Made by a program: the position numbers and the translations under genes
From: Sporodiniella umbellata
Lineage: Eukaryota; Mucoromycota; Mucoromycetes; Mucorales; Rhizopodaceae
Direction of reading: 5' to 3'
Length of the DNA stretch: 64,000 nt
Assembly: GCA_025677835.1 (NCBI GenBank)
Contig: JAIXMR010000022.1
Span: 124,001-188,000 of the forward strand
Shown here: positions 24,653-36,001 of the stretch, piece after piece
How the letters are laid out: each line of letters begins with the position of its first letter
Position numbering within the stretch: position 1 is the first letter of the stretch
Notes under the pieces: model-generated
Database searches by the model: none
Told to the model about the DNA's origin: nothing
The model's input: the letters and a program-made list of their open reading frames with translations, nothing else

Positions 24653-25270
24653 TTAAATGAAAAGGTAATCTTGCTGTAATACGGGTAGGCTAAAGGGTAG
24701 TTCGACCAATTTCAGGTGATTGTCAGGGTGTACAAAACAACCCGGGCAAAGGCAAGCATCACCACAATAGCAGGTCATGATACGAGTGATTGGCGTAGAG
24801 GTAGTGTGCAAAGGGGTAAGGGTCATAACGACTGACTGACCTTTACCCACAGGTAGGCTTGAACACGCGTGAGGCGTGATACTACCACAGACAAAGGGCG
24901 ATTTATACTCCACAGGTCTCTCCACTGTATCCTTTTCCTCTTTTTTGGCAATCGAAGGAGCTATGGGGCCTAGAGTGAGCAAAATCGGCGAGTGTGATAG
25001 TAGTCAAAGGAGGCTTACATTTGTTAACACAGGTACATTTTGCATGAATCTGTTTTCTCTTTCTCAAATCTCTACAATGATCGCATTGACTGATAGGTCT
25101 ACCTTTCTTTCGGATTTCAATCAATGGCCTTTCAGAGTGTCTACAGGTGGATGATCTATGACCCTAAAATTATACTAAAACTGTTGGGGAAAGCCAGACA
25201 AACAATAAAAAAAATCAGAAAATACCTTGACACATGTACTACAAGCAAATTTGATTCCATTTATAAGCAT
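24653..25270 (-). CDS. copper-fist transcription factor (Cuf1/Mac1-like)
   Basis: Three exons on the minus strand (25270-25226, 25163-25019, 24969-24653) give 168 residues. Residues 1-40 form a copper fist: MLINGIKFACSTCVKGHRSS with zinc ligands C10, C13, C22 and H24, then the minor-groove patch KKGRP, followed by the Cys pairs CDHC and KCTC that form the Cu(I)-binding cluster in this family. Near the C-terminus is one Cys-rich REP-type motif, CYCGDACLCPGCFVHPDN, which in Mac1/Cuf1 senses copper. Together these point to an activator of copper-uptake genes that is active when copper is low. That sign is inference, since Ace1-like metallothionein activators share the DNA-binding part. The protein is short for the family. 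It is tail to tail with the SDR gene, 261 bases apart. Confidence 0.93.
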
Positions 25271-27879
25271 TTTATATCTACGAGCTCGGTGATGAGCCTT
25301 TCCTTTCTACGAACTTGTCCGTCTGGAATAGAATTGATTTATATATATATATGTATATTTATATGTATGTATATATATATAAATATGTATTTTTGAAATA
25401 TTAGAAATGTTTTTTTTATTTTTTTTTTTGTGAAATTTTGTTCTTTAAATATAAGCATTTTTCTTTTTTTCTTTTTTCTTTTTTTCTTTTTTTCTTTTTT
25501 TCTTTCTTTTTTTGGGTTCTTGCTTAGTTTTTTGATTGATTTCAATTTTTTTTTTTTTTACCTATTGAGTAGTAAACCGAATAACTCTAGATTGAATAAA
25601 GTATTTTATACTGCTGGTTGTAACCAAGGGAAAAAAAATGAAAAGTGAAAAGGGAAGAAGAAAAAAAAGAGAAAAATCTCACATTTTCAGCTTTATTTGA
25701 TTTCTATAAATGTCATAGTTTTGAGACATTTTTGTAGAATCCTCCTTAACCGAAACAGCTCAATAGCATAAACACCTCGTTAGCAAGTGACCGTTAATGT
25801 GGACTTTAAATAGTTTTGGATAGTTACGCGCATCTTTTCAGGCACATACCTACTTTGAGTGACGTAGACCCTGTCGTTCAAAAATAGAGATAGAATCAAA
25901 ATTGTCTCTCATTCAAAACCTTCTGGGTTGAACGATTGACTATATTTTTTTTTTGCTATTGCATTTCTGGCTGAGTCTCAATCCGTTGACAAAAGTCTGA
26001 TGGAGAGGCGCTGTAAAACTGAGCCCAGATTACATCAACGGCGACATACAACATGTCTGTTTTTGGGTTGCTACTCTGTAGTGATCTAGAAAAATATCGC
26101 AAGCCTAGCATCGCTCCCTCCCATACTAAAAAAAGTCTCTTGATTTTTTTTTCTGAGATGGCTTTAGGAGAGCAAAAATGGCTCTTATTATTTGAAAAGT
26201 AAACATCACAAAGAAATGGCCTTCTTCTTACTTTGACGCGAATAGAATGGTTTGTCCTTCTGGGTTTAAATCGGTCAGTTGGAAGAGCATCAGAGATGAA
26301 AGATACCAATGCTCCAAACACTAACCTCTCTACCAACTCCAACTAAAAACATGCAACTTTGAACTAAAAATGAGATGTCGAGAACTCGGCTACTTTCAAG
26401 GTCTTGTGAAAAGAACCTGTGTGTTTATAAGAAAAACGAGGCTCTTTTATATAGCTATATGTAAATTGTTGGTAGGAGTCAACAGAAATATTGCAAGTGT
26501 GGGAGTAACGAGATATTTGTCAGTTAATTCAACGAAAAAGTAGAGTATAAACTAATAGAGTTTCAATTGTATGCACCAAAGCCTCTACTGAACAATAATA
26601 GTCATTGTAATTGTTTACCAGTACTTGCTTAAATATATGTTGTTCATCGTTACCCTATACTGTGTATTGTAATTATAGCCTCATTGTTGAGCATATCCTT
26701 GTGTTTTTTCAGTGGCTTTTAATGTGCACAAACTCTTAGTGCTGTGTTCTTACCAGTACAGTAAACGCGCTAAAAAAAAAAAAGAGGATTTCAAATTGCT
26801 TACACCTTATAACTCAAAAAACATACAGTTTTTATTTAACCTGGTTGCAGCGCCTGTTTTCGGCGAACAGAAAATTAACGACCTATAAAAAAAAATTCTG
26901 TGACAAAAGGTTTTCCTCCTCAGTGAAGGCCTTGTGACAATAGAGAACAAAACTCTCCCGATTAAGAAGCAACCATACCTCTAAGTGGACCAGGGTATGT
27001 TTAAGAATTCGGATATATATATATATATACATAATGGCTGGATAACACAAAAACGCATACCCAAATTATTCTTTGAAAAGTATCTTGTTTGCTTTGTGTC
27101 ATCTCCACTTCACTCCAAAAAAAAAAAAAAAAAAACAGTTTGGAAGTTGAAGGATATTAGATGATTATTCTTAAATGTAGGGTGATACAATTGGTAAGAT
27201 AAAAAAAAAAAAGCTTGAAAACCACTTGAATTTAAAGTTCATGTATTTGCTACTAACAAATGGCCAAGTAATTAAAGAAAAAGTGCTATGTAATCAAGTT
27301 CTTCTAAACAGCTCTGGGTCCTTAAAAGTGTCAAGTAAGACAAGTTATATATTAAACTTAATAATAAATACCGATCAAACATATCATTACACTACTTTGC
27401 ATTTTTTCGTTCGACTTGTCGTTTTTGAAAGTAATATTATAGCGTTCTGTTCTTTTGTTTTACAAAATGTCTTTAGTACAAAAGATCCTATAGCGCTTTT
27501 ATACCAATAAAACTCTACCCTCTTTTTTTTTTTCTACGCTTTAGGAACTCTAGTATTATTGATATTCGTGCTAGGATAGTGCTTCTTTTGGAGGCTATCT
27601 ATCTTTTATATAAGGTATCATTTCGAGTCATACTTTACGCATTTGCTTAGCGGTTTTGTGCAGTTACAAATAAATTTATAGTACATCCTGACCGCAGCTC
27701 TTGCCATTGTTATGGAGATACTGCGGTCTGTTCTTTGTCTTTATATCGATGCTTTTTATCCAATAAAATCCAGAGTGATTCATCTTTACACATCTCCCTT
27801 TGGGTGGCTTATTTAATAAGGTAGCTTTTTTTCGAAAAATTCACAGGTTTTTTTTTTTCCAATTATTCCCTAGTTAACA
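25271..27879. other. 2.6-kb intergenic region with one orphan frame
   Basis: Contains an AT microsatellite (about 25340-25385), long CT/T-rich tracts (about 25435-25560), and a minus-strand frame of 128 codons at 25956-26342. That frame lacks an ATG near its start, shows no recognised domain, and could be a decayed exon. A short AT repeat lies at about 27011-27030. The right end should hold the promoter of the isoleucyl-tRNA synthetase gene. Confidence 0.5.
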
Positions 27880-30800
27880 ATGTCTTTGGCTGACTGTAAG
27901 TGCCCATGTGTATATTTGAACGTGTTGCTTACAACAGCTTTCTTTTTTTAGTATCTGGTCAATTCAAGTAAAGAATAACAATGCCCGCTTTTTTTTTTTT
28001 TTTTTTGAGAATTTCTAATTTTCTTTTTGTTGTGTACTTATAGCTTCCCTAAGGAAGAAGAGAAAATTATTGAATTCTGGAGAGAAATTGATGCTTTCCA
28101 AACTTCTTTAAAACTAAATGAGAACAAACCCGCTTTCACATTCTTTGACGGCCCACCATTCGCCACTGGTCTTCCTCACTACGGTCACTTGTTAGCCGGT
28201 ACTATCAAAGATATAGTCACTCGTTATGCCCACAACACAGGACACAGCGTCGAACGCCGTTTCGGCTGGGATACTCACGGTCTTCCTATTGAATACGAAA
28301 TTGACAAAAAATTGGGTATCACCGGAAAAGACGATGTCATGAAGATGGGTATCGACAAATACAACGCCGAATGTAGAGCTATCGTTATGAGATACGCTGG
28401 CGAATGGCGTAAGACTGTTGAACGTATGGCTCGTTGGATCGATTTTGATAACGATTACAAAACGTTGAACCCCACTTTTATGGAAAGCGTTTGGTGGGTT
28501 TTCAAGCAATTGTTTGAGAAAGGACAAGTCTACCGTGGACAAAGAGTAAGTAAACATACAAAAGGTCAATATTTATTCTTTCTATAGGTCATGCCTTACT
28601 CCAACGGTTGTACTACTCCTTTGTCTAACTTTGAAGCTTCTCAAAACTATAAAGATGTTAACGACCCTGCTAGTAAATATCTATCTATCTATATTAACGC
28701 GTCAATTTGAGAGATAACACTACGTTTTTCTATAGTCGTTGTTGGATTCCCTTTAAAGAGCGATTCTACTACTCAACTCTTGGCTTGGACCACCACACCT
28801 TGGACTCTGCCTTCTAACCTGGCTGTCTGTGTTCACCCCGACTTTGAATATATTAAGATTCATGACGAAGCATCGGGCAACAACTATATTTTGATGGAAA
28901 AGCGTCTCACCATGCTTTACAAAGACCCCAAGAAGGCCAAATTCACCATTCTTGAAAAGTATAAGGGTGCTGACATGTTAAACTGGGAATTTGTTCCCAT
29001 GTATGACTTTTTTGTCAAGGAGCTTGGAGGTCAAGCTTTCAAGGTCTGTGTTGATAGATATGTCACTGACGACTCCGGTACTGGTATTGTTCAAATGGCT
29101 CCCGCTTATGGTGAGGACGATTATCGAGTATGTGTAGATCATGGTATCATTACCACCGACGGTCTTTTGCCTTGCCCCATTGATGAATCCGGTATCTTTA
29201 CTGAAGAGGTCGGTCCTTATGCTGGCACTTATATCAAGGATGCCGACAAGGCTATCCAAAAAGACATAAAGGCTATGGGTCGTATGATTGTCCAATCCCA
29301 AATGATGCATAGTTATCCTTTCTGTTGGAGATCTAACACTCCTTTGATTTACAGAGCCGTTCCCGCTTGGTTCGTTCGTGTTGCTCCTATTGTTGATCAA
29401 ATTTTGGATTGTAATAACCAGATGAAGTGGTAAAATAACACAACCAAAACCTCCCTTTATATATACTCACCTTTTCCTCTGATAATAGGGTTCCTTCTTT
29501 TGTCCAAGAAAAGCGTTTTGCCAACTGGATTGCTAACGCTCGTGACTGGAACGTATCTCGTAACCGCTACTGGGGTACTCCTATCCCTATTTGGGTCAGT
29601 GACGATTATGAAGAAATGGTTTGTATTGGTTCAATTGGCGAATTGGAAGAATTGAGCGGTGTTTCCGATATTAAGGATCTTCACCGTGAAACTATTGATA
29701 AAATCACCATCCCCTCCAAACAAGGCAAGGGAACCCTTCGTCGTATTGAAGAAGTCTTTGATTGTTGGTTCGAATCTGGTTCTATGCCTTATGCTCAACA
29801 ACATTATCCTTTTGAAAACTCTGACAAGTTTGAAAAGGGCTTCCCTGCTGACTTTATTTCTGAAGGTATAGATCAAACCCGTGGTTGGTTCTATACTCTC
29901 TTAGTTCTCTCTACCCACCTTATGGGTAAACCTCCTGCCACCAACGTTATTGCCACTGGTTTAGTCTTGGCTGCTGACGGTAAAAAGATGAGTAAAAGTC
30001 TTCGTAATTACCCTGATCCTACTATCGTTATTGATAAGTTTGGTTCCGACGCCCTTCGTCTTTATCTCATTAATTCTCCTGTCGTTCGTGGCGAAACACT
30101 AAAGTTCAGAGAAGAAGGTGTTAAGGATGTTATCAGCAGAGTTTTCTTGCCCTGGTATAACGCCTACAAGTTCTTTTTGACACAAACTGCTGTTATCAAA
30201 AAAGACTTTGACTACAGTTTCCAATACGATGCTCACATGAAGAAGTCCGAAAACGTCATGGATCGCTGGATCTTGGCTTCTTGCCAATCTTTGATCAAGT
30301 TTGTCCGTGAAGAAATGGCTGCCTACAGACTTTACACTGTCGTTCCTCGTTTGTTGGCTATCATCGAAGACTTGACAAACTGGTACGTTCGTTTCAACCG
30401 CAGAAGATTGAAGGGCGAAAATGGTTTAGAAGAAGCAAAGTCTTCAATGAACACCCTGTATGAAGTTCTCTTCACACTCTGTCTTACCATGGCTCCCTTT
30501 ACACCTTTCTTGACTGAAAACATGTACCAAAACCTCAAGAGCTTTACTCCTAAAGATCCTAACGTAGTTGATAACCGCTCCATTCACTTCCTCGAATTCC
30601 CTCAAATCCGCCAAGAATACTTTGATCCCGAAATTGAACGCGCTGTTAGCCGTATGCAAGCTGTGATTGAGTTGGGTCGTACCATTCGTGAACGCAAAAA
30701 CATCTCTCTCAAGACTCCTCTTAAGGAACTCGTCGTTATTCACAACGATGCCCAATACCATTCCGATGTTAAGGCTCTCGAATCTTATGTTCTGGAAGAA

Positions 30801-31394
30801 CTTAACGTTCGCGAACTTGTCATCACCTCTGATGAAGACAAGTACGGCGTCAAGTACAAGGCTGAAGCTGATTGGAAAGTCATGGGTCAAAAGTACAAGA
30901 AGGATTCCATGAAGATCAAAAAAGGTCTTCCTGAAATCAGCAGTGAACAAATTAAGGAGTTTGCGCAAACCAAAGAGCTTATTGTTGCTGGTATCAAGGT
31001 GACCGATGAAGATTTGAACGTCATCCGTTACTTTGATGCTGCTGCTGACAACGTCTATGAATCCAACACTGATAAGGATACCTTGGTTTTGATGGACGTT
31101 AAGCTTTATCCCGAATTAGAAGAAGAGGGTACCGCTCGTGAAATCATTAACCGTGTTCAACGTTTGAGAAAGAAGGCCAACTTGTTGCCTACTGACGATA
31201 TCAGTGTATACTATCGCCTTGCTTCCGAAGCTTCTGACTTTGAAAAGCTCATTAGAAATCAAGAGGCTACCTTGGTCAAGGTCCTTAAGAAGCCTATGAT
31301 GAACCACAAGGAAAAGGTTGCTTCTGAAAATGTTATCATTGAGGAAGAACAAGAAGTGAATGATGTCAAATTCGATCTTATTTTTGCTAAATAA
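27880..31394 (+). CDS. ILS1: cytosolic isoleucyl-tRNA synthetase
   Basis: Six exons (27880-27895, 27952-27967, 28044-28545, 28588-28672, 28736-29429, 29489-31394) encode 1072 residues. Class I signatures are clear: PHYGH, the HIGH-equivalent, at about 55-59 after [10 protein letters not shown], and KMSKS at 604-608. Between them lies the CP1 editing domain, which removes misactivated valine. The C-terminal half carries the anticodon-binding domain. The N-terminus ([12 protein letters not shown]) matches the eukaryotic cytosolic enzyme, with no mitochondrial presequence. The first two exons are only 16 bases each, but they join in phase and supply MSLADLSGQFN ahead of the conserved FPKEEEK. 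The codon choice is less AT-rich than elsewhere, as expected for a highly expressed gene. Confidence 0.97.
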
Positions 31395-31501
31395 ACTAAT
31401 AAAAGGAAAAAAAAAAATTTTTTTTTCAGTTGTAAATTATATATAAAACAGAACGCTACTTTATATTTTTTTTTTTTCGGTCAAACACCTTATATGCTAA
31501 A

Positions 31502-32604
31502 ATGTCGGTTCATAAAGAAGTTTCTTTTACTCCTTACGATATAAAATGGCTTCCCGAATCGACTGAATTCTGTGCTGTAGGCTGCACCAAAAGAGGAAAT
31601 GGATATATTGGAATCTATCAAATATCTGATGGGCAGATTAAGTTAAAGTCGGAGACAAGTATGAAAACGGCTTTGAGATGCATTGCAACAGCAGGACAGA
31701 AACGTTACATAGTCACTGGTGATTTTGACGGTCGCATTCAGGTTTGGTAAACAGAAAGAGGGGGGAAAGACTTTTTTTTTTCTGTTGACGCGATCACAAC
31801 GCTCACCTGAACATATATCGCTCTCTGCTTCTAGGGATACCCACGACCTCAAAAAACCTGTGAGCGATGTAAAAGGACATGATGCTATTGTCAATTGTAT
31901 TGCTAGTTTAGATGAACCAAGTCAGCCTGTTGAATTTGTTACTGGTAGTAGAGATGGTAGAATTAAAGTATGGGATACGAGACAGGAAGATAAGCCTGTA
32001 TTGGCTATTCACTCTAAAAGAGAATCCTCAGATATCTGGGCAGTAGCTATTGGTTGGATAAATGGGCATAAAATGATTGCGGCTGGATACGAAAGTGGTA
32101 AGGTAAAGCTGTTTACTATAGACGAGGCAGAGTACATCTGGGCTATACAGGTCCAAGGTGGGGTGTGCTCAATAAAGTTTGGTGAGGACAAATTGCTGGT
32201 CAGTACTGTGTCGGGTGCTTATGTAATAGACGTATCAGACTCAGAAGTTTTACACCTTGAGGTATATCAGATAAAGCAATAAGTAACATTTATTTTTTTT
32301 TTAAAAAAAAAACAATTAGACCCCAAAAAACACTACAATATGGAAAATAAAAAGTATGGATACCAAAGACTGTATTGTCACCTCAGGAGGGGACGGAAAA
32401 CTCTCAGCATACAGAATTTCCGAATCAAAAAAGCCATATCATGTATTGGATTTATCGAAACACCCTATCACAACACTCGATTTAAACAAAGATCAACCAG
32501 ATGTGTTTGTGTGTGGTGCGTTCGACAATACAATAAGAGTAGGCATTATTCCAAACCCAAAGACATTAACAAAAGACAATGGTTGTAGTAATAAAAAACG
32601 ATAA
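31502..32604 (+). CDS. WDR92 (Monad/DNAAF10)-like WD40 protein
   Basis: Three exons (31502-31746, 31835-32261, 32320-32604) encode 318 residues forming one WD40 propeller. Repeat motifs match WDR92 rather than generic WD40 proteins: KRYIVTGDFDGRIQVWD, VKGHDAIVNCI, FVTGSRDGRIKVWDTRQ, WAVAIGW, AGYESGKVKLF, VCSIKF and a C-terminal VCGAFDNTIRV. WDR92 works with the R2TP/prefoldin-like chaperone module and in ciliated organisms with axonemal dynein assembly factors. No motile cilium is expected in a mucoralean fungus, so an R2TP-linked role is the likelier one here. The gene starts 107 bases after the ILS1 stop and ends nine bases from the UTP11 stop on the opposite strand. Confidence 0.88.
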
Positions 32605-32613
32605 TATAACACT

Positions 32614-33506
32614 TTATTTTTTGCGCTCTTGCTTCCATTTATATACATCCAATCCATGTTTGTCTTTTCCAACTACCTTCCTTCTTCCTTTTTGCTACAG
32701 GAACATGAATTTTAGTCAACTTGCCTAAATACAGATATTAACAACTACATACTCTTAATGCTCGTTGAAGCGTAAGCTCTTGTTCTGCCCTGCTCATCTC
32801 CTCTTCACGCTTTACACGTGAGGCCAGCTCTTTGAACTTCATTTCTCTCTCCTTTTTGATTTCCTTCAACTCTTTGCCGGAATGTGTTGCTAAAATGTCG
32901 GTCTTTTCTAAAGTTTCAATACGAGGACGATTGAATTTACGGTTGACAAGTTCTGGTAAGGTATCAAGATGTTTTACTGGAGAAAACTTTTTTGCTTTTT
33001 GTTCTGAATCTACGAAAACAGTGTGTTTACTTTTTTTGTTTCTAGAACGATCCTCTTCATCCTCTTCTTCTCCATCGTCTATAAAGTGTAGAGAACTTTG
33101 AAGTTTCTCTAGTTTCTATATATTTGTGTTATCGCCTATTGATCTGTTTTTTAGATTTAGTTCTGTTTAGACTTACTCTTTTGCTGAGATCTCTATGATA
33201 TTTGATATATTCCTTATCTTGCGATTTCATCAATTGAACCATTTCACTAGGTAACTCTTCATTTCTTTTTTGAATGTGAACACCTTCTTTGGTTTGACTG
33301 TTGACCATTTTGAAATAGAATTCATCGGGATTTCTAAAAAGTGCTTTTTCTTTCAAGGCTTTTAATCGATTTTGCTTGCTGTGAAAATCTTTGGCACGCA
33401 AAAGATAATCTTTTTTCTTTTCAAGTAAACCATATTTTGCTCGACTTGCGATTTGTCCACGCTCTTTGTGGTTTCTTCTTTGAACAACGTTTCGTAAACT
33501 AGGCAT
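32614..33506 (-). CDS. UTP11: U3 snoRNP-associated protein UTP11
   Basis: Three minus-strand exons (33506-33177, 33115-32753, 32694-32614) encode 257 residues, typical for Utp11. The N-terminus SLRNVVQRRNHKERGQ and the block GLLEKKKDYLLRAKDFH are hallmark Utp11 sequences. An acidic patch (DDGEEEEDEEDRS) and a basic coiled-coil C-terminus ending DVYKWKQERKK follow. Utp11 is a component of the small-subunit processome needed for 18S rRNA maturation in the nucleolus. All three exons close in phase, and the last exon is recognisable only after removing the intron at 32695-32752. The 3' ends of this gene and the WDR92-like gene must overlap as transcripts, given nine bases between stop codons. Confidence 0.95.
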
Positions 33507-34235
33507 AATTAAACAAAGTGAAAAAAGTAGATATAAAAAAAAAGGAAGTGCCTTATTAAAAGTAAGCCACGGAATCAGTATTTTTTTGGTCAAAAAAAAA
33601 AACGTGTCACACACTTGTCTTTTTTACTTCAAATGGAACTGATTCTTGATTTCCAGTTTGTCAGAGACACTGAAAATACTCATCTTGCTATTGTTTCGAT
33701 TTCAAGAAAATTTAAAATGTTCAAGCATGTGTACTGTATTCTGTAACTTGTTTCAAGTTTTTTGTTTCTACCGCTCATTGATTTACCCTCGCTGTGTAGC
33801 CTATTGTTCTTTGTGCCCCTAGCCAGTTTCATATAGATAAGCTCTTGTGTAGTTTGAGAGTTGCTATCAAAGCTTTTAATGACTAAGGTCTGTATATTGT
33901 CCTATACTATCAGCCTACTGCTACTCGCTATTTGGGTTGGTTAAATGGCCCTGAATTTCAAATAGTCGATTTGCATAATTACAATTTTGCAACTTGCTTA
34001 CTTTGTCATATTAGCCTTAAAAAAAAAACTGATTTTATTTCTTTCCATTGAACACAATGAAAACTAAAAGAAGTAAGCAACGTCCACTCGATTCTGCTTG
34101 CAACTGTCAAAGCGTCAAATGACATCACGTCGGAAATCCAATAAAGGACTCGCTTTACTTTTCAATGTCGTTGCTATTATTAATATATGTTTTTTTTTTT
34201 GTTAGTGTTTACAAAAAACATTCCAAGCTTACAGT
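33507..34235. other. divergent promoter region between UTP11 and SmE
   Basis: Head-to-head spacer of about 730 bases. Poly-A lies next to the UTP11 start and a T tract at about 34190-34200 just before the SmE start, matching the T-tract arrangement upstream of other genes here. No RNA gene is evident. Confidence 0.45.
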
Positions 34236-34747
34236 ATGTCGTCTAAAGTTCAAAAAATTATGGTTCAACCCATTGTAAGCTAGAAATAACACAGCTGTTT
34301 ATACCTAAGTAATGCTTATATTCTTTTCTTTTGAATGTCTTTTAGAATCTTATCTTCAGATACCTTCAAAACGTAAAGCACCAATTCGTTAGAACAACAA
34401 TCTGATTGTTTTTAAATCATAGAAATCAAAAGTTCAAATCTGGTTATATGAAAAGACTGATTTAAGAATTGAAGGACAAATTATTGTAACTAAATTAAAA
34501 AAGATGCAGAGCCTTCAATCGCTAATAAGGCGTTTTTTATAGGGATTTGACGAGTTTATGAACTTGGTGCTTGAAGCTGCTGAAGAAGTTGATGTTAAAA
34601 ACAAAACAAGAGTTAAAATTGGTATTTATATATATATATATATATATATATGTATCTATGGTAGTTGTCGAACTCACAAGTCTATGTTTAGGTCGAGTAT
34701 TGTTGAAAGGGGACAATATTACACTGATACAAGCAGCAGAAAATTAA
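34236..34747 (+). CDS. SNRPE: small nuclear ribonucleoprotein SmE
   Basis: Five short exons (34236-34274, 34346-34372, 34423-34485, 34543-34621, 34692-34747) encode 87 residues. The sequence shows the Sm1 motif region (NLIFRYLQN, KSKVQIWLYEK), GFDEFMNLVLEAAEE, and Sm2 GRVLLKGDNITLIQ, which together are diagnostic for SmE. It is part of the heptameric Sm ring on spliceosomal snRNAs. Exons of 27-79 bases make this the most finely split gene in the window. Every junction falls at a GT-AG site and keeps frame. An AT microsatellite (about 34623-34651) lies in the last intron. Confidence 0.96.
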
Positions 34748-35212
34748 AACTATCTATATATACAGTATGCACACACTCGCACACACACCTATATATGTAT
34801 ACATGTATACAATTACAAGGAGGTTACTTTTTTTCACAACGAAAATTGTTCTTTTCTATATGCATCTCAATTGCTCCCCTTCTCTTTCCCCTAAACAATA
34901 AAGAGAGAAAAAAAAAAGAGAACTTGGATATACAAACCTATATAAAACAGGTTGAGGAGTAAAGGAGGATGTATATATCGTCATTGTTGTTTTACAAGTA
35001 ATAATATTTTTAAATTTCAAAAGTAAATGCGAGCGATACACAGAACATGATTTTTATTATTATTAAAATTAATGTGTATTGTTATTTTTTCTCTGTTTTT
35101 TTAGTGGGGAAAGGTGTATCGAGTGCATACTTATATATAGAATGTGTGTGTGTGTGTATATATATATGAATAATTTTTTTAGGGGGAATCTCTTTTTTTT
35201 GAAAAAAAAAAA
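34748..35212. other. convergent intergenic region with simple repeats
   Basis: Lies between the SmE stop and the stop of the minus-strand wall-protein gene. Contains CA-rich (about 34770-34790) and TG/TA-rich (about 35140-35168) tracts. No gene is seen. Confidence 0.5.
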
Positions 35213-36001
35213 TTAGATAAGAGCAGCAACAACAGCACCGGCAATGACCAAAGCACCAGCAACGTTCTTGGTAGCTCCTGAGGTCTTGTTGGCAGCGGGG
35301 GCAGAAGAGGAAGCGGCAGTCTTAGAGCTGGCAGAGGAGGCAGCAATAGAGGAAGCGGCAGAAGAAGCAGCAGAAGAAGCGGCAGAGGAGATAACAGAAG
35401 AGGCAGAGGCGGAGGCAGAAGAGGAGGCAGAAGCGGCAGCAGAGGAGGCAGCAGAGGAAGCAGCCTTAGAAGCGGAGGCAGAGGCGGCCTTGGAAGCAGT
35501 AGAGGAGGCAGTGGTATCGGAAGCGCCTAGATCATGTTAAAAACTCCACTTCATTAAAAAAAAAAAAAAGAAAAACTTACCAGCAGCCTTAACGGTGAAA
35601 TAAGGAGTATAAGAGATATCAGGACTTACTCCGAAACCCAATGCATCTAACAAAAAAAATAATTGAGTTAAAACTGTTGAATTGTTCGCTTTTCCTCGAG
35701 ACTTACAGTCAGTGCCTTCCTTGATATCAGCGGGTACAGTCCACTTGAGAGTACCGAGAGAAGCATCAACATCGCTAGCAACATGTCCACCTTGAACAGG
35801 TTGGAGGCCAGTGGCAGGGCCAGACAAGAGGTCAATTGACTTGATGGTGTCAACACCAGCAACAGGAGTCCAGGAAATAGTGATGGATTGACCAGCAACG
35901 AGTTGTTGGTTAAGAGTAGGGGAGTGAGGAGTAGCTACTTGCTTTTGAGCAGCAACGAAAGAAACGGCCAAGGCGGCAACAGCAGCGAATGTGAACTTCA
36001 T
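35213..36001 (-). CDS. Kre9/Knh1-domain Ser/Ala-rich GPI-type surface protein
   Basis: Three minus-strand exons (36001-35707, 35646-35581, 35526-35213) encode 224 residues. Residues 1-18 are a signal peptide (MKFTFAAVAALAVSFVAA). An Ig-like Kre9/Knh1-type domain follows (HSPTLNQQLVAGQSITISW, then SLGTLKWTVP and YTPYFTVKAAG). The exon 3 product is a low-complexity Ser/Ala stalk of about 80 residues. A hydrophobic tail (NVAGALVIAGAVVAAL) after a small-residue stretch fits a GPI attachment signal. Such proteins sit at the plasma membrane or wall and take part in beta-glucan or wall assembly. The exact role is unknown. The regular GCN repeats of the stalk create a long antisense Glu/Ala frame that should be ignored. 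Confidence 0.86.

Noticed and set aside
24903..25124. Copper-fist exon read through into an alternative 73-codon protein
   Set aside because: Removing the 49-base intron joins the fist in frame to the REP-type Cys motif, which the unspliced reading loses.
30444..30968. Minus-strand 174-codon frame opposite ILS1
   Set aside because: It is antisense to the synthetase coding exon. Such frames arise from its codon bias and show no domain.
35244..35540. Plus-strand 98-codon Glu/Ala-rich frame
   Set aside because: It is the antisense of the Ser/Ala repeat stalk of the minus-strand wall protein. GCN repeats read backwards give regular Glu/Ala codons.
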